Shown: positions 36,839-45,708 of the stretch, piece by piece
Layout: the number at the start of each line of letters is the position of its first letter
How positions within the stretch are numbered: the first letter of the stretch is position 1
NCBI GenBank assembly: GCA_031844405.1
Contig: JAUZVC010000003.1
Span: 496,001-560,000 of the forward strand
Source of the DNA: Knoellia sp031844405
GTDB taxonomy: Bacteria > Actinomycetota > Actinomycetes > Actinomycetales > Dermatophilaceae
Length of the DNA: 64,000 nt
Direction of reading: 5' to 3'
The notes under the pieces: model-generated
Seen by the model: the letters and a program-made list of their open reading frames with translations, nothing else
Told to the model about the DNA's origin: nothing
The model's database searches: none
Made by a program: the position numbers and the translations under genes

Positions 36839-37648
36839 CTAGCGAACGCGGAGCGCCCAGGCGGCGACGGCTCCGGCCGCGGCGACGTTGAGCGAGTCCA
36901 CTCCCCCGGCCATCGGAATGGTGACGACGACATCGGCACCCTCGACCGTGCGCCGTCCCAGCCCGTCTCCCTCGGTGCCGAGGACGAGGGCGAGCCGCTC
37001 CGGCGGGTCCGCGGCGAGCTCGTCGAGGCCGACGGCGTCGTCCGCCAGCGCCAGCGCGGCGACGGTGAAACCGCTCTCCCGCAACGTGTCCATGCCGGCC
37101 GGCCACGGGTCGATCCGCGTCCACGGCACTTGGAACACCGTGCCCATCGACACCCGGATGGCCCGACGGTAGAGGGGGTCGGCGCAACGCGGTGTGACGA
37201 GCACGGCGTCCATCCCCAAGGCGGCGGCGCTGCGGAACACCGCTCCGACGTTGGTGTGGTCGACGACGTCCTCGATGACGAGCACACGCCGAGCGTCCGC
37301 CACGACCTCGGCCACCGACCGGAGCTCCGGCCGCTGCATCGACGCCAGCGCCCCACGGTGCAGGTGGAACCCGGTGAACCCCTCGATGACCTCGTGGTCG
37401 GCGACGAGAACCGGTATGCCGTCCGCCTCCGCCTGCGAGACGAGGTCACCGAGGTCGGTGAGCCACCTCTCCGCCATGAGGAAGGAGCGGGGCCGGTGAC
37501 CGGCGGCCAGTGCGCGGCGGATGACCTTCTCTGACTCCGCGATGTAGAGCCCCCGCTCGGGCTCGCTGCGCCTCCTCAGCGCGACGTCGGTGAGCCCGAC
37601 GTAGTCGTGGACGCGGGGGTCGTCGGGGTCGGTGATCCGGATCGGCAC
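36839..37648 (-). CDS. SpoU/TrmH-family RNA 2'-O-methyltransferase
   Basis: 269 aa from a GTG. The trefoil-knot SPOUT motifs are NVGAVFRSAAALGMDAVL (motif 1), LALVLGTEGDGLGRRT (motif 2) and VTIPMAGGVDSLNVAAAGAVAAWA (motif 3). An N-terminal L30e-like substrate-binding domain is present. It methylates rRNA or tRNA; the exact site is not decidable here. Confidence 0.92.
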   Translation of the reverse strand: MPIRITDPDDPRVHDYVGLTDVALRRRSEPERGLYIAESEKVIRRALAAGHRPRSFLMAERWLTDLGDLVSQAEADGIPVLVADHEVIEGFTGFHLHRGALASMQRPELRSVAEVVADARRVLVIEDVVDHTNVGAVFRSAAALGMDAVLVTPRCADPLYRRAIRVSMGTVFQVPWTRIDPWPAGMDTLRESGFTVAALALADDAVGLDELAADPPERLALVLGTEGDGLGRRTVEGADVVVTIPMAGGVDSLNVAAAGAVAAWALRVR

Positions 37649-37657
37649 CCTGAGAGG

Positions 37658-38380
37658 CTAGAAGACGAGCGCGCGGACGACGAGGCTGACTCCCGCGACG
37701 ACGCAGAAGGTGAGGACCCACCGTCGCAGGCGCTCGCCGTCGAGACGGTGTCGCAGGGGTGAGGCGACGGCATACCCGGCTCCGATGAAGGGGAGCCAGA
37801 CGAGACCGGCGACGAGCTGCTCACGGGTGAACTCGCCGGCCAGGCCCAACGAGCCGATCGCCATGACCGCGCCGAGGAGGAAGAAGACGGCGAGCGTCGA
37901 GCGGATGCGCTCGGGCCGCTCGTGCTGGAGGACGAGAGCCAGGAAGGGCCCACCGATGCTCGTCGCCGTGCCGGACACCCCGGCGACGGCACCGGCCGCG
38001 ACCGCGTTGCGCGCGTTCATCCGGACCTCGATCGTCGTGAGCGAGGTCGCGACGGTGACGAGGATGAGCACTGCGACAGCGACCGAGATGACCCGCGTCG
38101 AGAGCAGTGCGACGGCCGCGACGCCGAGCGGCGTCGTCACGAGCCTGGCCAGCAGTGCCCAGCCGAGCTCGCGCCACGCGATGTCGAGCGGGGCCAGGGC
38201 CAGCTGCACGGCCGGCAGCGTGAAGCTCGTGACGAGGACTGCTCCCGGCATGAGGTCGGGAGCTGCGACGACGACGAAGGGGACGGCCACCACGGCCATG
38301 CCGAAGCCGATCATCGACTGCACGAGCGCGCCGACGAAGAGGGCCAGGCCGAGACCCAGCACGACCCACCACGAGATCAC
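37658..38380 (-). CDS. TSUP (TauE/SafE) family permease, first of two
   Basis: 240 aa from a GTG overlapping the upstream gene's stop. Seven or so helices are present. The N-terminal repeat signature GALVQSMIGFGMAVVAVPFVV and the second-half GVSGTATSIGGPFLALVLQHERPERIRSTLAVFF are typical of TSUP anion exporters or importers. The substrate is unknown (sulfite, sulfonate or carboxylate in other members). Confidence 0.88.
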   Translation of the reverse strand: MISWWVVLGLGLALFVGALVQSMIGFGMAVVAVPFVVVAAPDLMPGAVLVTSFTLPAVQLALAPLDIAWRELGWALLARLVTTPLGVAAVALLSTRVISVAVAVLILVTVATSLTTIEVRMNARNAVAAGAVAGVSGTATSIGGPFLALVLQHERPERIRSTLAVFFLLGAVMAIGSLGLAGEFTREQLVAGLVWLPFIGAGYAVASPLRHRLDGERLRRWVLTFCVVAGVSLVVRALVF

Positions 38381-39165
38381 GGGGCGAGGACCATGCGGGC
38401 GATCGCGACGATGCCGATGGCGATGATGACCGCTCGCAGGACGTTCGGCGGCAGGCGCCGGCCGACCCGGCTGCCGATGACGCCGCCGACGAGCGAGCCG
38501 ACGGCGATGAGGCCGGCCACACGCCAGTCGACCTGGTCGGGGGCGACGATCACGAAGGTCAGGGCCGCGACCGCGTTGACGATCGTCGAGAGGACGTTCT
38601 TGATGGCGTTGAGGCTCTGGAGCGACTCGCTCGTGAGCGTCGTGAGGACACCCATGAGGATGACGCCCTGGGCGGCGCCGAAGTAGCCGCCGTAGACCGC
38701 GGTCGCGAGGACGAGGAAGGACAGGACGAGGGCCCGTCGACGCGAGTGGTCGCCGAGTGCGGTCGAGGTCTCCTCGCCGCGCCGGGCCGCGCTCCACGCG
38801 GTGATGCGCGGCCCGAGCGCGACGAGGAGCACGCCGAGCCCGATGAGGACGGGCACGATCGCTTTGAAGGCGTCCGGGTCGAGGACGAGGAGCAGGAGGG
38901 CGCCCGTGACCCCGCCGAGCAGGGACATCGGCATCCACCGCAGGAGCGTCGGCCGCATGCCGCCGAGCTCGTGGCGATAGCCCCACGAGCCCGTGAGGCC
39001 ACCGGCGATGAGCCCGACGGTGTTGGAGACGTTGGCGGTGACCGGCGCGTAGCCGAAGAACAGCAGCGTCGGGAAGGTCACGAGCGTGCCCGACCCCACG
39101 ACCGTGTTGATCGTGCCGGCGGCGACGCCGGCGAGGAGGATGAGCGCGGCCTCGGCGAGGCCCAC
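38377..39165 (-). CDS. TSUP (TauE/SafE) family permease, second of two
   Basis: 262 aa, beginning MGLAEAALILLAGVAAGTINTVVGSGTLVTFPTLL, with GGYFGAAQGVILMGVL in the second half. It is a full-length TSUP permease with about eight helices, clearly different from the overlapping downstream paralog. The coupling suggests both are made together. It starts two bases before the SPFH stop. Confidence 0.9.
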   Translation of the reverse strand: MGLAEAALILLAGVAAGTINTVVGSGTLVTFPTLLFFGYAPVTANVSNTVGLIAGGLTGSWGYRHELGGMRPTLLRWMPMSLLGGVTGALLLLVLDPDAFKAIVPVLIGLGVLLVALGPRITAWSAARRGEETSTALGDHSRRRALVLSFLVLATAVYGGYFGAAQGVILMGVLTTLTSESLQSLNAIKNVLSTIVNAVAALTFVIVAPDQVDWRVAGLIAVGSLVGGVIGSRVGRRLPPNVLRAVIIAIGIVAIARMVLAP

Positions 39166-39166
39166 C

Positions 39167-40261
39167 TCAGCTCTCGCGCGGCGGGACCGCGTCGGCCGGC
39201 GGCGTCAGCGGTGGCTGCTGGCGGGCCGGCGGCGTGGCGTGGTCCTTGGCCTCGCGCTGCGCCTCGCCGGCCTGGTCGCGGGCCTCGGCCAGCGCCTGCG
39301 CCGGGTCGGGCAGCGAGGTCTGGTCGAACGGCGTCGACCCGTCGTCGGTGGGCTCCCACGTGTCGGAGTCGTCGTCGTCGAAGCCTCCGCCGCCCTCGCC
39401 TCGGCCGAGCGCCCCGCCGATGCCCTTGAGCGCGTCGGTGAGCTCGCTCGGGATGATCCACATCTTGTTGGAGTCGCCGCGGGCGATCTGGGGCAGGACC
39501 TGGAGGTACTGGTAGGCGAGGAGCTTCTGGGTCGGCTTGCCGCGGTGGATGGCGTCGAAGACCTGCTGGATGGCGCGGGCCTGGCCCTGCGCCTCGAGGA
39601 CCCGGGCCTGCGCCGAACCCTCGGCGCGCAGGATCTGGCTCTGCTTCTCGCCCTCGGCGGTGAGGATGTTGGACTGCTTGACGCCCTCGGCGTTGAGGAT
39701 CTGGGCGCGACGCTCGCGCTCGGCCTTCATCTGCTTCTCCATCGACTCCTGGATCGACATCGGCGGGTCGATGGCCTTGAGCTCGACGCGGTTGACGCGG
39801 ATGCCCCACTTGCCGGTCGCCTCGTCGAGGACGCCGCGGAGCTGGGCGTTGATCTGGTCGCGGCTCGTCAGGGTCTGCTCGAGGTCGAGCGAGCCGATGA
39901 CGTTGCGGAGCGTCGTCACGGTGAGCTGCTCGATGCCCTGGATGAAGTTGGCGATCTCGTAGACCGCGGACTTGGCATCGATGACTGAGTAGTAGATGAC
40001 CGTGTCGATGTTGACGACGAGGTTGTCGCTCGTGATGACCGGCTGCGGCGGGAAGGAGACGACCTGCTCACGCAGGTCGATGTTGGCGCGCACCTTGTCG
40101 ACGAAGGGCACGAGGAAGTGGATCCCGCCCTCGAGCGTGCTGTGGTAGCGACCGAGCCGCTCGATGATGAGGGCGGTCTGCTGGGGGACGATCCGCACCG
40201 TGCGCATGAGCACGATGACGGCGAAGAGCAGCAGCAGCCCGAGGATGACGAGCTCGATCAT
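39167..40261 (-). CDS. SPFH/stomatin-like membrane protein
   Basis: 364 aa. An N-terminal membrane helix precedes the SPFH domain (VRIVPQQTALIIERLGRYHSTLEGGIHFLVPFVDKV) and a long coiled region (MKAERERRAQILNAEGVKQSNILTAEGEKQSQILRAEG). The Pro/Asp-rich tail is probably disordered. It organises membrane microdomains and usually works with NfeD, here 15 bases upstream. Confidence 0.93.
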   Translation of the reverse strand: MIELVILGLLLLFAVIVLMRTVRIVPQQTALIIERLGRYHSTLEGGIHFLVPFVDKVRANIDLREQVVSFPPQPVITSDNLVVNIDTVIYYSVIDAKSAVYEIANFIQGIEQLTVTTLRNVIGSLDLEQTLTSRDQINAQLRGVLDEATGKWGIRVNRVELKAIDPPMSIQESMEKQMKAERERRAQILNAEGVKQSNILTAEGEKQSQILRAEGSAQARVLEAQGQARAIQQVFDAIHRGKPTQKLLAYQYLQVLPQIARGDSNKMWIIPSELTDALKGIGGALGRGEGGGGFDDDDSDTWEPTDDGSTPFDQTSLPDPAQALAEARDQAGEAQREAKDHATPPARQQPPLTPPADAVPPRES

Positions 40262-40276
40262 GGGTTCTCCCTGCGA

Positions 40277-40729
40277 TCAGTGACGGTCGGGCGCGACGAT
40301 GGCCGTCGCACCGTGGATGGCGATGACTCTGACGTCGTCGCCGGGCCGGAGGGCCTGCGAGCCCTCGGCGACCCGGGCGGACCACGTCTCCCCCGCGAGC
40401 TTGATCCGCCCGTCGGTGTCGGTGACGGTCTGGAGGACGCGTGCCTCGCGACCGACGAGGCCCGAGGCCCCGATGTGGTGGTCGTGCTCACCGTCGGTGA
40501 ACTTGCGCTTGACGATGGGACGCACGACGAAGAGCAGCAGGCCCGCAACGAGGATCGCGACGATCACCTGGACGGCGACGTTGCCGCCGAGCGCCGCGGC
40601 CAGGGCCCCGGCGAGCGCTCCCCCGGCGAACATGACGAAGACGAAGTCCACGGTCGCGGCCTCGATCGCCGCGAGGATGAGGGCCACGCCCACCCAGGCG
40701 ACCCACGGGTTCTCGGTCAGCCACTCCAT
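40277..40729 (-). CDS. NfeD-like membrane protein
   Basis: 150 aa. Three to four membrane helices (WVAWVGVALILAAIEAATVDFVFVMFAGGALAGALAAALGG) are followed by a C-terminal OB-fold (LVGREARVLQTVTDTDGRIKLAGETWSARV...LRPGDDVRVIAIHGATAIVA). It is the standard partner of SPFH proteins and is co-transcribed with one here. Confidence 0.92.
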   Translation of the reverse strand: MEWLTENPWVAWVGVALILAAIEAATVDFVFVMFAGGALAGALAAALGGNVAVQVIVAILVAGLLLFVVRPIVKRKFTDGEHDHHIGASGLVGREARVLQTVTDTDGRIKLAGETWSARVAEGSQALRPGDDVRVIAIHGATAIVAPDRH

Positions 40730-40802
40730 GACTCTCCCCTTCCGTCACCGTCGTCGTCGACGGGTTGTCCTGACAACGATCCCATGCCCGAACTCGTGCC
40801 CG

Positions 40803-41585
40803 TCAGTCGGACCAGGCCACGAACCGCGCTCCCCGCTGTTCCAGCCGCAGTGGCATGCCGAACGTCCGGCTGAGGTTCTCGGACGTCAGGGTGATCTCGA
40901 TCGGCCCTAGCGCGACGACCTTGCCGTCACGCAGCAGGAGGACGTCGGTGAAGTTCGGCGGGATCTCCTCCACGTGGTGCGTCACGAGGACGAGGGCGGG
41001 CGCCATGACGTCACCCGCGACCTCGCCGAGCCGCGCGACGAGGTCCTCGCGGCCGCCGAGGTCGAGACCGGCGGCCGGCTCGTCGAGGAGCATGAGCTCG
41101 GGGTCGGTCATGAGCGCCCGGGCGATCTGCACCCGCTTGCGCTCCCCCTCGGAGAGGGTGCCGAAGGTGCGGTCGACGAGGTGGTCCGCGCCGAGCGCCT
41201 GGAGCAGCTCGGCCGCGCGGGCGTGGTCGAGCGAGTCGTAGCTCTCGCGCCAGCGACCGACGACGCCGTAGGAGGCGGTGACAACGACGTCGCCGACGCG
41301 CTCGCCGCCGGGGATCCGCTCGGCGAGCGAGGCCGAGGCCAGGCCGATGCGCGGACGGAGCTCGAAGACGTCGACCGCACCGAGCACCTCGCCGAGGATC
41401 CCGACGACGCCGCGCGTCGGGTGCATCCGGGCCGAGGCGAGCTGGAGGAGCGTGGTCTTGCCCGCGCCGTTGGGTCCGAGGACCACCCAGCGCTGACCCT
41501 CCTCGACCTCCCAGTCGACGTCGTCGAGGAGCGTCGTGTCGCCACGGACGACGCCCACCCCCGCCAGCGCCAGCACATCGCTCAT
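40803..41585 (-). CDS. ABC transporter ATP-binding protein (stand-alone)
   Basis: 260 aa from the ATG at 41585. Walker A GPNGAGKTT, signature LSEGERKRVQIA, Walker B LMLLDEPAAGLD and VTHHVEEIP are present. The last motif and the C-terminal region resemble ModF/iron-type ATPases with no permease nearby. The transported substrate or other role is unknown. Confidence 0.9.
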   Translation of the reverse strand: MSDVLALAGVGVVRGDTTLLDDVDWEVEEGQRWVVLGPNGAGKTTLLQLASARMHPTRGVVGILGEVLGAVDVFELRPRIGLASASLAERIPGGERVGDVVVTASYGVVGRWRESYDSLDHARAAELLQALGADHLVDRTFGTLSEGERKRVQIARALMTDPELMLLDEPAAGLDLGGREDLVARLGEVAGDVMAPALVLVTHHVEEIPPNFTDVLLLRDGKVVALGPIEITLTSENLSRTFGMPLRLEQRGARFVAWSD

Positions 41586-41627
41586 GACGGGAACCCTAGT
41601 TGAACGAGGGCTGCCTACGATGACGGC

Positions 41628-42392
41628 ATGCCCGAGCTCCCCGCCTCCGTCCGGATCGCCCTGTGGGTCACGTCGACGTGGCGCAGCGGCGGCACGCTCG
41701 AGTCTGCGATGGAGTCGGCGCTGCCCGACGTCGACGCCGTCGGGGACGGCATCCGCGCCCTCGACCTCTGGCGCGACCTCGGCGAGCGCACCGTCCTCGT
41801 CGCCCTGCCGTCGAGCGGCGACCCGACGAGCCTGCCCCGGTGCGGTGCCGATGCGCTCGACGCCGCCGTCGAGGCCGAGGAGTGTCTCGTCGCACCGGGC
41901 CTCGGGGCCCTGCTCGTCCCGACGTGGTCGACCTTTGGCGCGCCCGGGGCCACCGGCGCCGACGCGGGCACGCGACTGGACTGGACGGCATACGACTGCG
42001 ATCCGGTGCCGACCCACCGGGTCGAGGCGCTCGACCCGCGGGAGACGACCCGCACGCTCACGGCCAAGGTCCTCGAGGTCACCGAGCAGCTCGACGCCCT
42101 CGGCGGGCAGCCGTTCGACGCGGCGTCAGCGCGCGAGGCGATGCCCCGCGCCGGCCAGTGGGCGCTGCCCGACGACCTGCCGGGTCACGCGCTGCGGGCG
42201 GTCACCTTCGCGGCCGCGATCAGCACCGCCGCGGCGGCCGGGATCGACGGCCCTCAGGACGGACCGGACGGCTGGACCCAGCAACGACGCCTCGAGCTGC
42301 TGCGCGACCTGCGTCGCTTCGCCGAACGCGCCCTCGCGGACGCGACCAACGCCGGTGTCTCAGCCGTCGCTCACCCGAGGACGTCGCGGTAG
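41628..42392 (+). CDS. Conserved actinobacterial hypothetical protein
   Basis: 254 aa, acidic, no membrane helix. It has an N-terminal alpha/beta part (SVRIALWVTSTWRSGGTLESAMESALPDVDAV) and a C-terminal helical part rich in Arg and Ala. I do not recognise a domain. It is divergent from the ABC ATPase by 42 bases. The last 22 bases overlap the end of convergent glgA. Confidence 0.75.
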   Translation: MPELPASVRIALWVTSTWRSGGTLESAMESALPDVDAVGDGIRALDLWRDLGERTVLVALPSSGDPTSLPRCGADALDAAVEAEECLVAPGLGALLVPTWSTFGAPGATGADAGTRLDWTAYDCDPVPTHRVEALDPRETTRTLTAKVLEVTEQLDALGGQPFDAASAREAMPRAGQWALPDDLPGHALRAVTFAAAISTAAAAGIDGPQDGPDGWTQQRRLELLRDLRRFAERALADATNAGVSAVAHPRTSR

Positions 42393-43561
42393 ACCGAGAG
42401 GGTCTCGTCGCCGATCCGGGCCCAGGAGAACGACTCCACGGCCCTGCGGCGTCCCGCCTCGCCGAACCGCGCGGCCCGCTCGGGGTCCGACACGGCCTCG
42501 TTGAGGGCCGAGGCGAGGTCGGCGACGAACCGGTCGGGGTCGACCGGAGTGCCCGAGCCGTCCTGGACCTGCTCGATGGGCACGAGCCAGCCGGTCTCCC
42601 CGTCGACGACGACCTCGGGGATGCCGCCGGTCGCCGTCGCGACGACGGGCAGGTCGCACGCCATCGCTTCGAGGTTGACGATGCCGAGCGGCTCGTAGAC
42701 CGACGGGCAGACGAAGACCGTCCCGGCCGACAGCATGGCGATGACCTCGGCGCGCGGCAGCATCTCGGGCACCCACACGACGCCGTCGCGCGTCTCGCGC
42801 AGCCCGGCGATGAGCTCCTCGACCTCGGCCTTGATCTCCGGGGTGTCCGGCGCCCCGGCCAGGAGGACGAGCTGGACCTCGGGCGGCAGCTCGGACGCGG
42901 CGCGCAAGAGGTAGGGAAGGCCCTTCTGGCGGGTGATGCGGCCGACGAAGACGACACTCGGCCGGTCGGGGTCGACACCGTGGCGGCGGACGACATCGGG
43001 GTCCTCGGCGCGCTTCCAGAGCTCGCTGTCGATGCCGTTGTGGACGACCCTCACCTTCGCGGGGTCGATGTCGGGATAGCTCCGCAGGACGTCCTTGCGC
43101 ATCCCGTCGCTCACCGCGATGACCGCGGCCGCACCCTCGTATGCCGTCCGCTCGATCCACGAGGACAGGCGGTAGCCGCCGCCCAGCTGTTCGGCCTTCC
43201 ACGGCCGCATGGGCTCGAGGCTGTGGGCACTGACGACGTGCGGGACGCCCTCGAGGAGCGAGGCCGTGTGGCCCGCGAAGTTGGCGTACCAGGTGTGGGA
43301 GTGGACGAGGTCGGCTCCGGTGCAGTCGGCTGCGATGGCGAGGTCGACGCCCATCGTGACGAGCGCCGGGTTGGCCCCGGCGAGGGCCTCGAGGTCGGGA
43401 TATCCGGTCGTGCCCTCCTCGTCGCGCGGCGGGCCGAACGCACGGACGCGGACGTCGATGTCACCGCGTTCCCGCAGGGCCCGGGTCAGCTCGGCGACGT
43501 GCACCCCCGCCCCGCCGTAGATCGTCGGTGGGTACTCCTTGCTGAGGATGTCGACGCGCAC
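42371..43561 (-). CDS. glgA: Actinobacterial glycogen synthase / maltose-1-phosphate synthase (GlgA/GlgM type)
   Basis: 396 aa GT4/GT5-like glycosyltransferase. The N-terminus MRVDILSKEYPPTIYGGAGVHVAELTRAL supplies the donor loop. The C-terminal domain has VFVGRITRQKGLPYLL and PSVYEPLGIVNLEAMACDLPVVATATGGIPEVV, the sugar-nucleotide pocket with the E-x7-E motif. In actinobacteria this short form makes maltose-1-phosphate from ADP-glucose (GlgE route); by homology I cannot exclude direct glycogen elongation. It is divergent from glgC by 78 bases, so the pair shares control. Confidence 0.93.
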   Translation of the reverse strand: MRVDILSKEYPPTIYGGAGVHVAELTRALRERGDIDVRVRAFGPPRDEEGTTGYPDLEALAGANPALVTMGVDLAIAADCTGADLVHSHTWYANFAGHTASLLEGVPHVVSAHSLEPMRPWKAEQLGGGYRLSSWIERTAYEGAAAVIAVSDGMRKDVLRSYPDIDPAKVRVVHNGIDSELWKRAEDPDVVRRHGVDPDRPSVVFVGRITRQKGLPYLLRAASELPPEVQLVLLAGAPDTPEIKAEVEELIAGLRETRDGVVWVPEMLPRAEVIAMLSAGTVFVCPSVYEPLGIVNLEAMACDLPVVATATGGIPEVVVDGETGWLVPIEQVQDGSGTPVDPDRFVADLASALNEAVSDPERAARFGEAGRRRAVESFSWARIGDETLSVYRDVLG

Positions 43562-43639
43562 GAGTCGACCCTAGCGCCGACCGTCGGTCGGGGTGCGGTG
43601 CCCGTCACATGGAAGGGCTCGGTCCACTAGGTTGGCTGC

Positions 43640-44893
43640 ATGGCTTACCGCAGCGGTGGACCCAAGGTGCTCGTCATCGTTCTCGCAGGTGGAGAGGGCA
43701 AGCGGCTCATGCCCCTCACGGCCGACCGGGCCAAGCCGGCCGTGCCGTTCGGTGGCATCTACCGGCTCATCGACTTCGCGCTGAGCAACGTGGTCAACTC
43801 CGGCTACCTCAAGATCGTCGTGCTGACCCAGTACAAGTCGCACAGCCTCGACCGCCACGTGACCAAGACGTGGCGCATGTCGACGATGCTCGGCAACTAC
43901 GTCGCGCCGATCCCGGCTCAGCAGCGCATCGACAAGTCCTGGTACCAGGGCAGCGCCGACGCGATCTTCCAGAGCCTCAACACGATCACCGACGAGCGCC
44001 CCGACATCGTCGTCGTCGTCGGGGCCGACCACGTCTACCGCATGGACTTCTCGCAGATGGTCGACCAGCACGTCGAGTCCGGCGCCGGGGTCACGGTGGC
44101 CGCCATCCGCCAGCCGATCGGGATGGCCGACCAGTTCGGCGTCATCGAGGTCGAGGCCGACGACCACACGCGCATCAAGGCGTTCCGCGAGAAGCCGACC
44201 GACCCGGACGGCCTCCCCGACTCCCCTGACGAGATCCTCGCGTCGATGGGCAACTACGTCTTCGACGCAGACGTCCTGCAGGACGCCGTCACCCGCGACT
44301 CGGAGGACGAGGACAGCACCCACGACATGGGCGGCGACATCGTGCCCGCGCTCGTCAAGGAAGGCTCGGCCTACACCTACGACTTCAAGAAGAACGTCAT
44401 CCCCGGAGGGACCGAGCGCGACCAGGGCTACTGGCGCGACGTCGGGACGATCGACTCCTACTTCGAGGCCCACATGGACCTCATCTCGATCCACCCCATC
44501 TTCAGCCTCTACAACTACGACTGGCCGCTCTTCACGAGCTACGGCCCCTATCCCCCGGCCAAGTTCGTCCACGGTGCGTCCGGCCGCTTCGGCGAGGCGC
44601 TCAACTCGATGGTCTCCCCCGGCGTCATCATCAGCGGCGCCCGCGTCAACGCCTCGGTCATCTCGCCCGACGTCACCGTCCACAGCTACACCGAGATCGA
44701 CGACTCGGTGATCCTCGACGGCGTCGACGTCGGCCGCAACTGCCGCATCCGCCGGGCGATCATCGACAAGAACGTCCAGGTCCCCGAGGGCACGACGATC
44801 GGCATCGACCCCGACCGCGACAAGGAGCGCGGCTTCACCGTCACCGAGTCGGGCATCACCGTGGTCGGCAAGGGCACGGTCATCGCACCGTGA
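43640..44893 (+). CDS. glgC: Glucose-1-phosphate adenylyltransferase
   Basis: 417 aa. The nucleotidyltransferase core has LAGGEGKRLMPLTADRAKPAVPFGGIYRLIDFALSN, YQGSADAIFQ, GADHVYRMD and the sugar site FREKP. The C-terminal left-handed beta helix (SVISPDVTVHSYTEIDDSVILDGVDVGRNCRIRRAIIDKNVQV) is complete. It makes ADP-glucose for the divergent glgA product. The stop overlaps the next gene's GTG. Confidence 0.96.
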   Translation: MAYRSGGPKVLVIVLAGGEGKRLMPLTADRAKPAVPFGGIYRLIDFALSNVVNSGYLKIVVLTQYKSHSLDRHVTKTWRMSTMLGNYVAPIPAQQRIDKSWYQGSADAIFQSLNTITDERPDIVVVVGADHVYRMDFSQMVDQHVESGAGVTVAAIRQPIGMADQFGVIEVEADDHTRIKAFREKPTDPDGLPDSPDEILASMGNYVFDADVLQDAVTRDSEDEDSTHDMGGDIVPALVKEGSAYTYDFKKNVIPGGTERDQGYWRDVGTIDSYFEAHMDLISIHPIFSLYNYDWPLFTSYGPYPPAKFVHGASGRFGEALNSMVSPGVIISGARVNASVISPDVTVHSYTEIDDSVILDGVDVGRNCRIRRAIIDKNVQVPEGTTIGIDPDRDKERGFTVTESGITVVGKGTVIAP

Positions 44894-45705
44894 CCAGGGC
44901 GAGAGTCGGGGTCCAGCTCCAGCCGCAGCACGCGGCATACGACGACATCCGGCGCACGTGCGCGCAGCTCGAGGAGCTCGGGGTCGACGTCCTCTTCAAC
45001 TGGGACCACTTCTTCCCGCTCAACGGCGACCCGGACGGCGCCCACTTCGAGTGCTGGACGATGCTCGGCGCCTGGGCCGAGGCGACCGAGCGCGTCGAGA
45101 TCGGCGCCCTCGTCACGTGCAACTCCTACCGCAACCCCGACCTCCTCGCCGACATGGCGCGGACGGTTGACCACATCTCGGCCCGCGGCGGCGAGGGCCG
45201 GCTCATCCTCGGCATCGGCTCGGGCTGGTTCGAGCGCGACTACGACGAGTACGGCTACGAGTTCGGCCGCGCCGGCACGCGCCTCGACGCCCTCGACCGC
45301 GACCTCCCGCGCATCAAGGCCCGGTGGGAGCGCCTCAACCCGGCGCCGACCCGCTCGATCCCGGTGCTCGTCGGCGGCGGTGGCGAGCAGAAGACCCTGC
45401 GGATCGTCGCGGAGCAGGCCGACATCTGGCACGGCTTCGGCGGCGCCGAGACGATCGCGCACAAGCACGCCGTGCTCGACGAGTGGTGCGCCAGGGTCGG
45501 GCGCGACCCCGCGACGATCGAGCGCTCCGCGGGCGTCGCTATGCGGCCGGGGCGCTTCCCCGAGGACGTGGCGGACTACGCGTCGAACGCCGACGCCCTG
45601 TATGCCGTGGGCACCAGGCTGTTCACCCTCGGCCTCAGCGGTCCCTACGCCGACCTCGGTCCGGTCCGTGACCTGCTCTCGTGGCGCGACGGCGTGAACT
45701 CCTAG
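44890..45705 (+). CDS. LLM-class F420-dependent oxidoreductase (TIGR03560-like)
   Basis: 271 aa from a GTG coupled to glgC. It starts RARVGVQLQPQHAAYDDIRRTCAQLEELGVDVLFNWDHFFPL and has IGALVTCNSYRNPDLLADMARTVDHISARGGEGRLILGIGSGWFERDY and LVGGGGEQKTLRIVAEQADIWHGFG. These are typical of F420-using luciferase-fold enzymes. The substrate is unknown. The link to glycogen is by gene order only. Confidence 0.9.
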   Translation: MTRARVGVQLQPQHAAYDDIRRTCAQLEELGVDVLFNWDHFFPLNGDPDGAHFECWTMLGAWAEATERVEIGALVTCNSYRNPDLLADMARTVDHISARGGEGRLILGIGSGWFERDYDEYGYEFGRAGTRLDALDRDLPRIKARWERLNPAPTRSIPVLVGGGGEQKTLRIVAEQADIWHGFGGAETIAHKHAVLDEWCARVGRDPATIERSAGVAMRPGRFPEDVADYASNADALYAVGTRLFTLGLSGPYADLGPVRDLLSWRDGVNS

Positions 45706-45708
45706 CCT

